DNA of 64,000 nt from Clostridium collagenovorans DSM 3089 (GCF_900130005.1 NZ_FQXP01000005.1:304244-368243), one strand, 5' to 3'. Positions 9,055 through 18,003 are shown, counted from the stretch's first letter. Notes: generated by a model not told the origin, from the letters alone. Made by a program: numbers and translations.

Positions 9055-10320
9055 ATGATTTTGCTCGGTAATAAAATAAAACAACTTAGACTAGATAGAA
9101 ACTTAACTCAATCAGATGTATGTAATGAAATTTTAAATAGAAGTATTTTAAGTAAAATCGAAAATGGAAAGTCTTATCCTTCTATTCCACAATTGCAGCA
9201 TCTGGCTAAGATATTTAATGTACCTATAGTATCATTTTTTGATAATAATTCATTAAATACTACTATTAATAATCCTAAGGATTTAGGCTGCGACTTTGAT
9301 ATAGGACAATTTTTCAAAGAAAATGATTACTTTAGAATAGTAAAGTATGTAGAATATAATAAAAAATCCTTTATCGACATTCTTGATGGAAATAAATATT
9401 TCTATTATGGTATGTCCTTATTTAGTATAGATAGGCACATGGATGCTTTAAAGCCCTTGAAAAGATACTTGAACTTTTATAAAAACTCTGATGAAGAATT
9501 CAAGAAAAAATATGCTTTATATGTAGTAGAGTGCTTAAATTCATTGTGCAAGATAGTTCTTATAAATAATAATAGTGAAAAAGCAACTAAATATTTAATA
9601 TTAGCTAAAAACTATATATATAAGTATAATTTAATTAATACTAGATCAAGTGCTATTATACACTGTAACCTTGGTTCCATATATTATAGAAACTTGAAAT
9701 ACACAGAAACTATAAACTTACTTGAGAGTTTTTTAGATACTCCTAGAGACACTATTTATGTAGATGTATTTGCTACGCTTAATTTTAATTTATCTATCTC
9801 ATATTATAATTTAAATGATTATGATAAGGCTATAGTATATTTAAAACGTTGCTTAAATCTGTCTCAATATCATGGTAATTTATACAAAGATTATGTTTTA
9901 TATTGTACACACTCTACATTTTTGATACATTCGAAAAAATTCGATGAATCTATTAATATGTTAACTTATTTAAAGTATCAATTTAAACATGATCCAATTG
10001 CATACAATAATTTACTTGCTCAAGAAATATTAACCTACTTCATTAGCGAAGATTATACAAAATGTCTTAAGGTATGTAATGAAATTAATCTTAACAAACT
10101 TACTAAAGCAGGTAAAATAGATTATTACTTTATTAAAGGATGGATTACTGATGATTTAGATTTATTAAAGCGATGCGAAAATTATTTTATAAATAAATCT
10201 TATTACAAAGATTTAATCGCTCTGTACGATAAATTATACAAAATAACTAAAAATCCAATTTACAAAGATCATATACATTCATATAAGGATAAATCCTTTA
10301 GCAAAAATATATTTGCATAA
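9055..10320 (+). CDS. HTH-TPR peptide-responsive regulator (RRNPP/NprR-like)
   Basis: A 421-residue cytoplasmic regulator. Residues about 5-60 are an XRE-type helix-turn-helix (IKQLRLDRNLTQSDVCNEI, SILSKIENGKSYPSIPQL). The remainder is a long array of TPR-like helices (for example YTETINLLESFLDTP, YDKAIVYLKRCLNLSQ). HTH plus about nine TPRs and a length near 420 match NprR-type members of the RRNPP family, which bind short imported peptides. AAAGGAGG lies 11 bases before the ATG. It faces, tail to tail, a secreted precursor holding seven copies of one peptide, and the same palindrome lies at both promoters. The inferred role is sensing of that peptide and control of both genes. The cognate ligand is not proven. 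Confidence 0.88.
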   Translation: MILLGNKIKQLRLDRNLTQSDVCNEILNRSILSKIENGKSYPSIPQLQHLAKIFNVPIVSFFDNNSLNTTINNPKDLGCDFDIGQFFKENDYFRIVKYVEYNKKSFIDILDGNKYFYYGMSLFSIDRHMDALKPLKRYLNFYKNSDEEFKKKYALYVVECLNSLCKIVLINNNSEKATKYLILAKNYIYKYNLINTRSSAIIHCNLGSIYYRNLKYTETINLLESFLDTPRDTIYVDVFATLNFNLSISYYNLNDYDKAIVYLKRCLNLSQYHGNLYKDYVLYCTHSTFLIHSKKFDESINMLTYLKYQFKHDPIAYNNLLAQEILTYFISEDYTKCLKVCNEINLNKLTKAGKIDYYFIKGWITDDLDLLKRCENYFINKSYYKDLIALYDKLYKITKNPIYKDHIHSYKDKSFSKNIFA

Positions 10321-10356
10321 AAATAACAACTTTAGCTATGTCTAAAGTTGTTATTT
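10321..10356. terminator. Bidirectional terminator between regulator and precursor
   Basis: AAATAACAACTTTAG paired with its exact 15-nt complement around a 6-nt loop, starting directly after the regulator stop codon. It is flanked by A and T runs, so it can serve both convergent genes. Confidence 0.85.
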
Positions 10357-10444
10357 TAGTTTATGCTTACTGAAAATAAAATTTTTCATTTTACATCTTA
10401 ATTCTCATTCTTTAAAATTATTCTATTTATTATGATCAAATAAT

Positions 10445-11068
10445 TTAATGAAAGATTGATTCTCCTATTTGTCCTGCTACTTCTTTGTCTGCATCTAAGA
10501 AGTCTACATTACCTTGTGCTCCTCTCATTACATGAAAGATTGACTCTCCTATTTGTCCTGCTACTTCTTTATCTGTACCTAAAAAGTCTACATTGCCTTG
10601 TGCTCCTCTCATTACATGAAAGATTGACTCTCCTATTTGTCCTGCTATTTCTTTATCTGCACCTAAGAAGTCCACATTGCCTTGTGCTCCTCTCATTACA
10701 TGAAAAATTGACTCTCCTATTTGTCCTGCTACTTCTTTATCTGCACTTAAGAAATCAACATTACCTTGTGCTCCTCTCATTACATGAAAGATTGATTCTC
10801 CTATTTGTCCTGCTACTTCCTTACTTGCATCCAAGAAGTCTACATTACCTTGTACTCCTCTCATTACATGAAAGATTGATTCTCCTATTTGTCCTGCTAC
10901 TTCTTTATTTTCATTTAAGGAATCTACTGTTCCTGGTGTGCCTCTCATCACATGAAAGATTGACTCCCCTATTTGTCCTGCTACTTCTTTATTTATGTCG
11001 ACTTTTACAACTGCTAATCCCATTAATGCTACTGCTACAGTTAAACAAGCTAAACTTTTCTTTTTCAT
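10445..11068 (-). CDS. Secreted tandem-repeat peptide precursor (putative pheromone)
   Basis: A 207-residue product. The N terminus MKKKSLACLTVAVALMGLA is a signal-peptide-like stretch with a possible cleavage after Ala19. From residue 26 it consists of 28-residue repeats, six complete and one cut after 14 residues by the stop codon. The core KEVAGQIGESIFHVMRG is invariant apart from one V to I change; the linker (AQGNVDFLxAD) varies. There is no other domain. The gene has a sigma-A-like promoter with the shared palindrome at its -35 box and converges on the HTH-TPR regulator gene. It fits a secreted, protease-processed multi-copy signal precursor. A secreted repeat protein with another role is the alternative. 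Confidence 0.8.
   Translation of the reverse strand: MKKKSLACLTVAVALMGLAVVKVDINKEVAGQIGESIFHVMRGTPGTVDSLNENKEVAGQIGESIFHVMRGVQGNVDFLDASKEVAGQIGESIFHVMRGAQGNVDFLSADKEVAGQIGESIFHVMRGAQGNVDFLGADKEIAGQIGESIFHVMRGAQGNVDFLGTDKEVAGQIGESIFHVMRGAQGNVDFLDADKEVAGQIGESIFH
10448..10993 (-). repeat. 84-bp tandem repeat array (6.5 units)
   Basis: Unit length is exactly 84 bp. The His codon of each IFH motif recurs at 10448, 10532, 10616, 10700, 10784, 10868 and 10952. Units differ by a few, often synonymous, substitutions, so the array is recent or homogenised. The C-terminal unit stops after GESIFH, where H-V-M is replaced by H-stop. Copy number may vary between strains. Confidence 0.95.
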
Positions 11069-11201
11069 AATTTTAACACCTCAACCTTATATTTTATAGC
11101 TTAATTCTAATTTATACCATATTTTTTTTCAAACCTCTCTATTGTTTTTTAGGTACCATTAAAAATTACATTCACTTTAACATATTTATTTACTTCGTTT
11201 T

Positions 11202-11230
11202 TCTATAGGATTTATTTATTTTTTATTCAA
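11202..11230 (-). promoter_or_regulatory. Promoter of the repeat-peptide precursor
   Basis: On the minus strand: TTGAAT (11225-11230), 17-bp spacer, TATAGA (11202-11207), start near 11195 and a leader of about 125 nt. The -35 box overlaps the operator by two bases. A second possible -10 (TGGTATAAAT) lies nearer the gene, around 11113-11122. Confidence 0.65.
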
Positions 11231-11251
11231 ATGTTACTCTCAACAACATTT
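11229..11251. promoter_or_regulatory. Palindromic operator at the precursor promoter
   Basis: Perfect palindrome AAATGTT-N9-AACATTT whose promoter-proximal arm touches the -35 box, the usual place for a class II activator. The 23-bp site matches 20 positions of 8916-8938. I noticed no third copy elsewhere in the window. Confidence 0.72.
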
Positions 11252-11486
11252 CTACGTTTTATTTAATTATCATGGGTTTTTATGTAGATTTTTTTACATT
11301 TTATGCTTGCAACGTCGATTTCTTTACAACGAATCTGTTTTTTATATCACTATACTTTATTGAATTGCCTATGAAATTGATCATTTTTTATTTTTTTATA
11401 TTATAATATATGTAATTTCCTCTATAATTTTATAGTGATTAGGTAGATTTAATTTAGCTTAGTTTGTATAATACTATAATATTAGT

Positions 11487-11509
11487 AAAACCTATTGTAA
11501 ATAGGTTTT
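11487..11509. promoter_or_regulatory. Hairpin in the leader of the metallo-hydrolase
   Basis: AAAACCTATT/AATAGGTTTT, a perfect 10-bp stem with a 3-nt loop, between a TATAAT-like -10 (11467-11472) and the ribosome site of the gene at 11548. No T run follows on the plus strand, so an operator or a leader hairpin is likelier than a terminator. The rest of 11252-11486 is AT-rich with no gene. Confidence 0.4.
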
Positions 11510-11547
11510 AAAAGATATATGTAAAATTTATTATTGGGGGTATATAA

Positions 11548-12186
11548 ATGGAAATTAAATGGCTTGGACATTCATCATTTCTTATAACTACAAATGATGG
11601 CACAAAAATTTTGACTGATCCTTTTGATAACACTATAGGTTATGATGTATATACTGGTAATGCTGATATTATTACTGTAAGTCATGATCATTATGACCAT
11701 AATTATTTAAGAGAAGTTAAAGGAACTCCTACTTTAGTAGATAAACCTATGACATATGATTTAGGTAATATAAAGATACATGGAATATCTTCTTATCATG
11801 ATGAAGTTAAGGGGCTTAAAAGAGGTTCTAACATTATCTTCGTAATAGAAGCTGATGGATATAAGCTTGCTCATTTAGGAGATTTAGGACATCTTTTAGA
11901 TTTTGATACTATAAATATATTAAATAACCTTGATGTTTTATTCATACCTATAGGTGGAAATTATACAATTGGCCCAAAGGAAGCAGTTAAGTTATGTGAT
12001 GTTCTTGATAGCAAATTAATTATTCCTATGCATTACAAAACACCTGCCTTGAATTTTACTATAAAGGGTTTAGAAGAGTTCATTCAAAATATCAAAAATG
12101 GTGAAAAAGTGCATTCTAAGGTTTATACCTTACCAGAAACTATGAATTTTAAAAATAAAGTTATTATTTTAGACTATTTAGATTAA
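11548..12186 (+). CDS. UPF0173-type metallo-beta-lactamase-fold hydrolase
   Basis: A 212-residue cytoplasmic hydrolase of the metallo-beta-lactamase fold. It begins MEIKWLGHSSFLI and carries the metal-binding SHDHYDHN motif (about residues 49-56), a later Asp in HLGDLGH and a final PMHYKT histidine. This is the compact UPF0173 (YtkL-like) arrangement. The physiological substrate of this family is not established. GGGGG precedes the ATG by about 8 bases. It is followed after 153 bases by an unrelated TIM-barrel gene. A larger relative with the same fold lies at 56301-57125. Confidence 0.88.
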   Translation: MEIKWLGHSSFLITTNDGTKILTDPFDNTIGYDVYTGNADIITVSHDHYDHNYLREVKGTPTLVDKPMTYDLGNIKIHGISSYHDEVKGLKRGSNIIFVIEADGYKLAHLGDLGHLLDFDTINILNNLDVLFIPIGGNYTIGPKEAVKLCDVLDSKLIIPMHYKTPALNFTIKGLEEFIQNIKNGEKVHSKVYTLPETMNFKNKVIILDYLD

Positions 12187-12339
12187 TAACATGTTAATTT
12201 ATTGTATTTCTTGTGAATATATAATAGAATAATATATCTAAAACAGTATAAAAAAGTGTATAATGAAATATATAAAGTCTTATTGTCTTATTTTGACATT
12301 TTACTTTATTTACATTTTGTTATAGGAAAGGAGATTATT

Positions 12340-13071
12340 ATGAGTAACACTACAAAGACAAATCCAGAAGTAAAACCTACAAGTAAAAACGTACCTGTTA
12401 TAAAAGGAACTCTTAGAAATCATATGCTTGAAGTTCCTAACTCAATTAGAGATGCTAGTGGTATTGTGATTTTTGGTAAAAGACTTAAGTCTCTTGTGTT
12501 TACAACTGATGTTGCTATTATAAAAAATACAAATGCTGATGCTGTAATCGCAGTTTATCCTTTTACTCCACAACCAATAATAACTGAAGCTTTAATTTTA
12601 GCTGCTGATGTTCCATTATTCTGCGGAGTTGGTGGAGGTATAACAACTGGTAAAAGAGTTGTAAACCTTGCTCTTGATGCTGAATTCAAAGGTGCAATGG
12701 GAGTTGTTGTTAATAACCCAACACCAAATGAGGTTATAAAGCAAATGAGAGATACAATTGATATTCCAATTATCGTTACTGTTGTATCTGAATTTGAGGA
12801 TATTCAAGGTAGAATAGATGCAGGTGCTACTATACTAAATGTATCAGGAGCTAAAAGAACTGCTCATATTGTTAGAGAAATAAGAAAAGAATTCCCTAAT
12901 TTCCCTATCATAGCTACTGGTGGTCCTAATGATGAATCAATAAGAGAAACTATAGCCGCTGGTGCTAATGCTATTACTTATACACCACCTATAGCTTCTG
13001 ATATATTGAATACTATAATGGAAAAATACAGAAAAGAATATAAGGAAGCTGACGAGCATAACCATGAATAA
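12340..13071 (+). CDS. Conserved TIM-barrel protein (annotated 'hydrolase' in relatives)
   Basis: About 243 residues from the chosen ATG at 12340 (MSNTTKTNPEVKP), which has GGAAAGGAG just upstream; 28 further codons 5' lack a ribosome site and encode an unlikely hydrophobic stretch. The body shows alternating beta strands and helices with phosphate-loop-like glycine motifs (CGVGGGITTG, IATGGPNDESIRETIAAGANAITYTPP) typical of NanE/ThiG-like beta/alpha barrels. No catalytic assignment is possible. The C terminus is charged and His-rich (EADEHNHE). A terminator follows at 13102. Confidence 0.75.
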   Translation: MSNTTKTNPEVKPTSKNVPVIKGTLRNHMLEVPNSIRDASGIVIFGKRLKSLVFTTDVAIIKNTNADAVIAVYPFTPQPIITEALILAADVPLFCGVGGGITTGKRVVNLALDAEFKGAMGVVVNNPTPNEVIKQMRDTIDIPIIVTVVSEFEDIQGRIDAGATILNVSGAKRTAHIVREIRKEFPNFPIIATGGPNDESIRETIAAGANAITYTPPIASDILNTIMEKYRKEYKEADEHNHE

Positions 13072-13101
13072 GATTGATTGACTCATAACAGTTACTTAAG
13101 A

Positions 13102-13140
13102 AACCCTAAGAAATTTAATTCTTGGGGTTAAATTATTTTT
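13102..13140 (+). terminator. Terminator after the TIM-barrel gene
   Basis: AACCCTAAGAA pairs with TTCTTGGGGTT (one G-T pair), 6-nt loop, then AAATTATTTTT. Confidence 0.7.
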
Positions 13141-13339
13141 CAATTAATATTGCTAATCTTAAATTAACATAATCATTATCTAAGAATCAATAATTATCTA
13201 ATCTAATAATTCTCCAACAATTAATTATTATCTATATATAATAACTTAATTTACTCATTTATCGTACTTTATTGTATATTAAATTTTGCATTTTAATTGT
13301 ATAATATTGTTTGTATGCATAATTATTACTAGCTAGGGG

Positions 13340-14725
13340 GTGGCTTTTATATCAGAGAACAATATTACAAATGTAATTGACAAGGATTTAAAACATGACT
13401 TACTTGCCATGTCAGTTCCAACTATAATGGGATTTTTACTTCAGTCGGTTTATGACTTAGTAGATATGATGTGGGTAGGTCGTCTTAATTCATCAGCACT
13501 GGCTGGTGTTACTATTTTTTCAACAATATTTTGGCTTGTTGGAATATTAAATGAAATAATCGGCACAAGTTCTGTATCTCTTATTGCTCAATGTTATGGC
13601 TCAGGAGATATGAGAAAAACTAGGGTTGCTATAGAGCAAACCTTTACATTCAAGGCTTTAGTTGCTGTTTTAGCAGGATTTATTATGGCTGCCATACTTA
13701 ATCCTTTGCTTAAGTTTTTTACCACTGATTCCTCTGTATTAACTGCAGCATTAGATTATGGGTATATAAGATTATTTTTCTTACCAATAATGTTCTCTTC
13801 ATTTACGGTTAATACAGCTTTTAGATGTTTAGGTGATGCAAAAACTCCAATGAAAATTATGGTGGTAGCTTCTATAGTTAATTTAGTTCTTGATCCTATA
13901 TTGATATTCGAAACTATTCCCGGGACAAGTATTCCTGGTTTTAACCTTGGAGTTTTTGGCGCTGGGTTAGCTACCGTAATATCAACTGTAGTTGCCTTTG
14001 GAATAGGATTTTGGATTTTTTTAAGTGGAAGAACAAAGATTAAAATAATCTTTAGAGACCTATTTAAGCTTGATTGGGAAATTGATAAGAAACTATTAAC
14101 TATAGGCCTTCCTAATGGTTTTGAAGCTCTTATGAGACAACTTGCAAGTATCATAACTTTAAAGCTTGTAACCAGCTATGGAACCTCAGCCGTTGCTGCT
14201 ATGGGAATTGTTAATAGACTTCTAGATTTTTCATATGTGCCACTTAATTCACTTTCTATAGGAAGTAGTTCTATAGTTGGCCAATGTTTAGGAGCAAATA
14301 ATGTACCAAGAGCTAAGGCAACAACTAAATTAGCAACTAAGATAAATTTGGGAGCAATGATTATAATATCTTTAATTGCTATTATATTCCCTGAATTCTT
14401 AATGAAAATATTCACTGATGATAGAGAGGTAATCGCAGCAGGTATACCTGCTATTAGGTTACTTATATCCTCATTAATATTTGCAGCTGTATCCTCTGGA
14501 TTGGGCTCTGTATTTTCTGGTTCAGGATATAACCTTCCATTCTTAATTGCTAGTATAATTTCAAGATGGATTGTACAAATACCATGTATGTTATTAGTGG
14601 TTATTGTGCTTAAGTTATCTAGTACTTATCTATGGGGCTGCTTCTTCTTAGCTAACTTCACTTCTATGATAGTGATGTATTATTACTATAAAAAAGGTAC
14701 TTGGGAAAGTAAAAGAGTTGGCTAA
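13340..14725 (+). CDS. MATE-family multidrug/toxin exporter
   Basis: A 461-residue membrane protein with about twelve hydrophobic segments in two homologous halves, the plan of MATE (NorM/DinF-like) cation-coupled exporters. Family motifs are visible near the N terminus (SVPTIMGFLLQSVYDLVDMMWVGRL) and midway (GLPNGFEALMRQLASI). The annotated start is GTG at 13340, but the best ribosome site (AGGGGG) ends right at it, so the true start is uncertain; no ATG occurs until codon 19. It is convergent with nrdG across a long palindrome. Substrates cannot be predicted. Confidence 0.88.
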   Translation: MAFISENNITNVIDKDLKHDLLAMSVPTIMGFLLQSVYDLVDMMWVGRLNSSALAGVTIFSTIFWLVGILNEIIGTSSVSLIAQCYGSGDMRKTRVAIEQTFTFKALVAVLAGFIMAAILNPLLKFFTTDSSVLTAALDYGYIRLFFLPIMFSSFTVNTAFRCLGDAKTPMKIMVVASIVNLVLDPILIFETIPGTSIPGFNLGVFGAGLATVISTVVAFGIGFWIFLSGRTKIKIIFRDLFKLDWEIDKKLLTIGLPNGFEALMRQLASIITLKLVTSYGTSAVAAMGIVNRLLDFSYVPLNSLSIGSSSIVGQCLGANNVPRAKATTKLATKINLGAMIIISLIAIIFPEFLMKIFTDDREVIAAGIPAIRLLISSLIFAAVSSGLGSVFSGSGYNLPFLIASIISRWIVQIPCMLLVVIVLKLSSTYLWGCFFLANFTSMIVMYYYYKKGTWESKRVG

Positions 14726-14731
14726 CTAAAA

Positions 14732-14818
14732 GGCTGTTACAATAAGATTTTTTTCTAAGAATATATTAAAACATAAATTTTGCTTAATATATTCTTAGAT
14801 TTCCTTACTATAACAGCC
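14732..14818. terminator. 87-nt palindrome between convergent genes
   Basis: Outer arms GGCTGTTA/TAACAGCC and inner arms CTAAGAATATATTAA/TTAATATATTCTTAG form one long interrupted hairpin between the MATE gene and nrdG. It probably terminates both. The length and two-level stem are unusual for a simple terminator and resemble other long palindromes in this window. Confidence 0.7.
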
Positions 14819-14835
14819 CTAGACTTCTTATATTC

Positions 14836-15345
14836 TTAAAACTTTAAAGTTATAACTCTTCCCTTTTTTAAGGTTTCTTTTATATCTATTATTCTTTGAT
14901 TTGCTGATCCTTTAAATTTTAAGCCCTCAACCTTATGCTCTTCTTCGAATCTTCCATCAACTAATACATCTATATTATTTATTAACTCTTTCCAGCCTCT
15001 TCTCTCATTAAAATGCTCCATAATGTATTCCATTGTATATCCTGTGTAACACCATATTGATAAATCCTTCTTTTTAATTTCCTTTGCAAAGGCTGCAAAA
15101 GCTTCCCCTTGCTCTAAAGGATCTCCACCTGAAAATGTAACTCCAGTCAAAAGTGGATTTTCATCCATATCTTTAATAAGCTCCGATATAGGCATTAACT
15201 TTCCACCAGTTAAGTCATGGGTTTCTTTATTAAAACAACTTTTACAATTATGTTTGCATCCTTGAGCAAAAAATACTCTTCTTATTCCTGGCCCATTTAC
15301 CAAACTTTCATATGCTATACCTGCTAATCTTAACTTCGTATCCAT
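14836..15345 (-). CDS. nrdG: Anaerobic ribonucleotide reductase activating enzyme
   Basis: A 169-residue radical SAM protein that installs the glycyl radical on NrdD using a [4Fe-4S] cluster and S-adenosylmethionine. The cluster motif CKHNCKSC (CX3CX2C) lies in FFAQGCKHNCKSCFN at about residues 27-41. FSGGDPLEQ is the SAM-contacting GGE-like motif. The length is normal for the family. GGGGGAG precedes the ATG. It lies 285 bases downstream of nrdD with that gene's terminator between, so it probably has its own promoter or depends on read-through. Confidence 0.93.
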   Translation of the reverse strand: MDTKLRLAGIAYESLVNGPGIRRVFFAQGCKHNCKSCFNKETHDLTGGKLMPISELIKDMDENPLLTGVTFSGGDPLEQGEAFAAFAKEIKKKDLSIWCYTGYTMEYIMEHFNERRGWKELINNIDVLVDGRFEEEHKVEGLKFKGSANQRIIDIKETLKKGRVITLKF

Positions 15346-15577
15346 AGTTGCTTTCTCCCCCTATAACCAATATATATACTATAATTATATCAATTTTAAT
15401 ATCCTAACTTCAATGTTATAAATCTTATAGACCCATTCTACTTTTAATTATATATTCTTCAATAAATAATATTCAATATAGTATATTTATATCTATGCTT
15501 TAAATAAGTACAACACTAACTACATATAAAAAATTAATTAAAGCTTATATATATCAACCTAAAATTCATTTTTAAAT

Positions 15578-15626
15578 AAAATAATTAATGGGAATAGTTA
15601 TCCCCTACTCCCATTAATTATTTTAT
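15578..15626 (-). terminator. nrdD terminator
   Basis: AAAATAATTAATGGGA paired with TCCCATTAATTATTTT around a 15-nt loop, directly after the nrdD stop and with weak T runs on both sides. Confidence 0.75.
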
Positions 15627-15630
15627 ATTA

Positions 15631-17745
15631 TTAAACTTCGTAAAACTTATCATGCTCTCCATTATGAGATGTTCTATCAGATCTCTCAGCGTGTTTTCCA
15701 GCTCCAAATCTTTCATCTAAAGAAAGATATCCTGTTACCCTACTTACCCCTTGAATGTTCTGACTTGAACATTTTGGGCACTTAGTCATAGAGCTTTCTA
15801 TTCTTTCTCCACACTCTTTACAATATCTCATATGGAAGTTAATTCCTATATAACTTATATTAGTTTGCTTATATGCATAATCTACTATACTTTGAACTAC
15901 TTCTTCTGATGGATAATCATCTATTTCTAAATAACTAATATGACCACCATTACAAAGTTTATGATAAGGTGCTTCAATATCAATTTTGTCCTTAATTGAT
16001 ATTGGATGTCCTACTGGAATGTGATAACTATTAGTATAGTATTCCTTATCTGTAACACCTTTAATATCTCCAAATACAGCCTTATCTTGTAATATAAATC
16101 TACCACTTAGTCCTTCTGCTGGTGTTGCATAAGTACTCCAATTTAAGCTTGTTTCTTTTATTAAATTATCAGTATAATTTCTAATATGAGTTATTATCTT
16201 AATTCCTAACTCTTTAGCTTCTTCACTTTCTCCGTGATGGCATCCTACTAATGCTGTTAAAGTTTCAGCAAGACCTATAAATCCAATTGCCCAAGAACCT
16301 TGTTTTAAAATCGGTTCTATAGTATCTTCAGGATGTAAGTTTTCAGATCCCTTCATTAAGTTTTGTCCAGCTACAAAAGGTAAATCCTTAACTTTTAAAT
16401 GTTTTAATACGTCATATCTATGTAATAAAGATTCCTTAGCAAGTTCTAATCTACTATTCAATAAAGTAAAGAATTTATCAATATCATTTTTAGCAAGTAT
16501 TCCTAATCTAGGAAGGTTAATAGTTGTTGGTGCAATATTACCTCTTCCCTTTGTACCTGCTTCTCCATTGCAGTTTGAACATATATATGTTCTACAGCCC
16601 ATAGTTGCAGGAACTATTCCTTGATCATAGTAGAATTTATTAAAGTCTGCATCCATATTCATAAATGTTGGATTCATTCTCTTACTAGCTACTCTACATG
16701 CTAATTTATATAAATAGTAATATGGGTCTTCTTTCTCTCTATTTACCCCACTTTTTACTCTAAATATTATATTAGGGAATATTGGTTGTTCACCTCTACC
16801 TAATCCTTTTTCATATTCTTCTAAGAATATTTTACATACTAATGCACTATCATTAGAGTTTGGGATACCTATATTCATAGAACTGAAAGGAACTTGTGAC
16901 CCTGCACGAGAATGCATAGTATTAAGATTGTATACTATACCTTGCATAGATTGTCTAACAACTCTTTCAAGCTTCTTCTCTGCTAAATCATTAATCTTTT
17001 CTTCTTCTATTCCATATTCTCTTAATTCATTTCTTATTTCTTCTCTTGTAATTTCAACGAAATATCCCATATCATTGTCAAAGTCAGGGTGAGATTGTCC
17101 ACCAAACATATCATTTTGTGTCGCTTGTAAAAGTATGCAGGAAAGTTCAGCAGCTGACTCTATTCTCTTAGCTTTTCTAATATATCCATACCCTGTATTA
17201 AAACCATTTTCTAATACTTCTTTTGTTGGTATATGGAGACAATTTGTTGTCAAGTTGTAACTATCTAAGTCGTGATAATATACATCTCCATTTTCATGAG
17301 CCTTTGACAAATGCTTAGGCATCATTGAAAGGTTATGCCACTTATTAGATTCACTTGCAATTCTTAATAACTTTGAACTAAAATTATTACCTACATTAGC
17401 ATTATCCCTATCTGTTTCTACACCTATTTTATTTATAGCCTTCATTAAATCAGATTTTATTTCTCTTATTCTTGTTCTTTCTTTTCTATAGTTTGAATAA
17501 GCTATACCAATGTTTTTATGTCCATTACTAAGTAGCATCGTCTCTACAACATTTTGTACTTCTTCAACCTTTAGTTTATCCTTATCTAAAGCTTCTAATT
17601 TTGTCATTGCCTTTTGAGTTAACTCCATTAACTCACTTTCTTTTATAATAAAACCAATCTCATCGGCTGCACCCCTTATAGCATTGGTTATCTTTATTGT
17701 GTCAAAATCCACAATCCTGCCATCTCTTTTAACTACATATAGCAT
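15631..17745 (-). CDS. nrdD: Class III anaerobic ribonucleoside-triphosphate reductase
   Basis: A 704-residue, oxygen-sensitive enzyme making dNTPs from NTPs with formate as reductant in the family. An N-terminal ATP-cone (VVKRDGRIVDFDTIKITNAI, residues 4-95) provides allosteric control. The catalytic barrel follows, with the GCRTYICSNCNG cysteine segment. A zinc ribbon CKEC...CPKC lies near residue 650-670, and the C-terminal glycyl-radical motif is RVTGYLSLDERFG. AGGAGGG precedes the ATG by 6 bases. The promoter and a possible NrdR-like box are directly upstream. nrdG follows in the same direction. Confidence 0.95.
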   Translation of the reverse strand: MLYVVKRDGRIVDFDTIKITNAIRGAADEIGFIIKESELMELTQKAMTKLEALDKDKLKVEEVQNVVETMLLSNGHKNIGIAYSNYRKERTRIREIKSDLMKAINKIGVETDRDNANVGNNFSSKLLRIASESNKWHNLSMMPKHLSKAHENGDVYYHDLDSYNLTTNCLHIPTKEVLENGFNTGYGYIRKAKRIESAAELSCILLQATQNDMFGGQSHPDFDNDMGYFVEITREEIRNELREYGIEEEKINDLAEKKLERVVRQSMQGIVYNLNTMHSRAGSQVPFSSMNIGIPNSNDSALVCKIFLEEYEKGLGRGEQPIFPNIIFRVKSGVNREKEDPYYYLYKLACRVASKRMNPTFMNMDADFNKFYYDQGIVPATMGCRTYICSNCNGEAGTKGRGNIAPTTINLPRLGILAKNDIDKFFTLLNSRLELAKESLLHRYDVLKHLKVKDLPFVAGQNLMKGSENLHPEDTIEPILKQGSWAIGFIGLAETLTALVGCHHGESEEAKELGIKIITHIRNYTDNLIKETSLNWSTYATPAEGLSGRFILQDKAVFGDIKGVTDKEYYTNSYHIPVGHPISIKDKIDIEAPYHKLCNGGHISYLEIDDYPSEEVVQSIVDYAYKQTNISYIGINFHMRYCKECGERIESSMTKCPKCSSQNIQGVSRVTGYLSLDERFGAGKHAERSDRTSHNGEHDKFYEV

Positions 17746-17760
17746 TTAACACCCTCCTAT

Positions 17761-17777
17761 ATACAAGATATTGTGAC
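17761..17777 (-). promoter_or_regulatory. Possible NrdR-like box upstream of nrdD
   Basis: GTCACAATATCTTGTAT on the minus strand resembles the NrdR box consensus (ACACwATATaTwGTGT) and sits at the predicted transcript start, a good place for a repressor. Only one box is seen whereas NrdR usually uses two, so this is tentative. Confidence 0.35.
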
Positions 17778-17783
17778 TTGCTA

Positions 17784-17812
17784 ATTATACTCATAAAAAG
17801 ATTTTATATCAA
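17784..17812 (-). promoter_or_regulatory. nrdD promoter
   Basis: TTGATA (17807-17812), 17-bp spacer, TATAAT (17784-17789) on the minus strand, start near 17777. The rest of the 350-base divergent region to 18003 is AT-rich without other clear features. Confidence 0.75.
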
Positions 17813-18003
17813 TTTTCAAAAAAACCTTAAGAATATACTATCTTAATTTACATCTGCTTATCTTCATTTTCTTACTATTTTTATATCAATTCTATTGTTG
17901 ACACTTATATTTATCTTTTTCTTGAATTGCTTTATTCTTCCTTTTAATTTTCTATATTGTCGAAATTTTTTTTATTTATTTAAAGTTTTTTTTATTTATA
18001 TGG

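Noticed and set aside
8866..9084. Minus-strand 72-codon frame overlapping the regulator start
   Set aside because: No ribosome site, it overlaps the regulator promoter and operator, and the composition is that of AT-rich noise.
10448..10993. CRISPR-like array
   Set aside because: The 84-bp units are continuous coding repeats without unique spacers and stay in one reading frame.
10456..11070. Plus-strand 204-codon Leu-rich open frame across the repeat array
   Set aside because: It is the complement of the repeat precursor. It has no ribosome site, and its Leu/Tyr composition follows from the antisense of the repeats.
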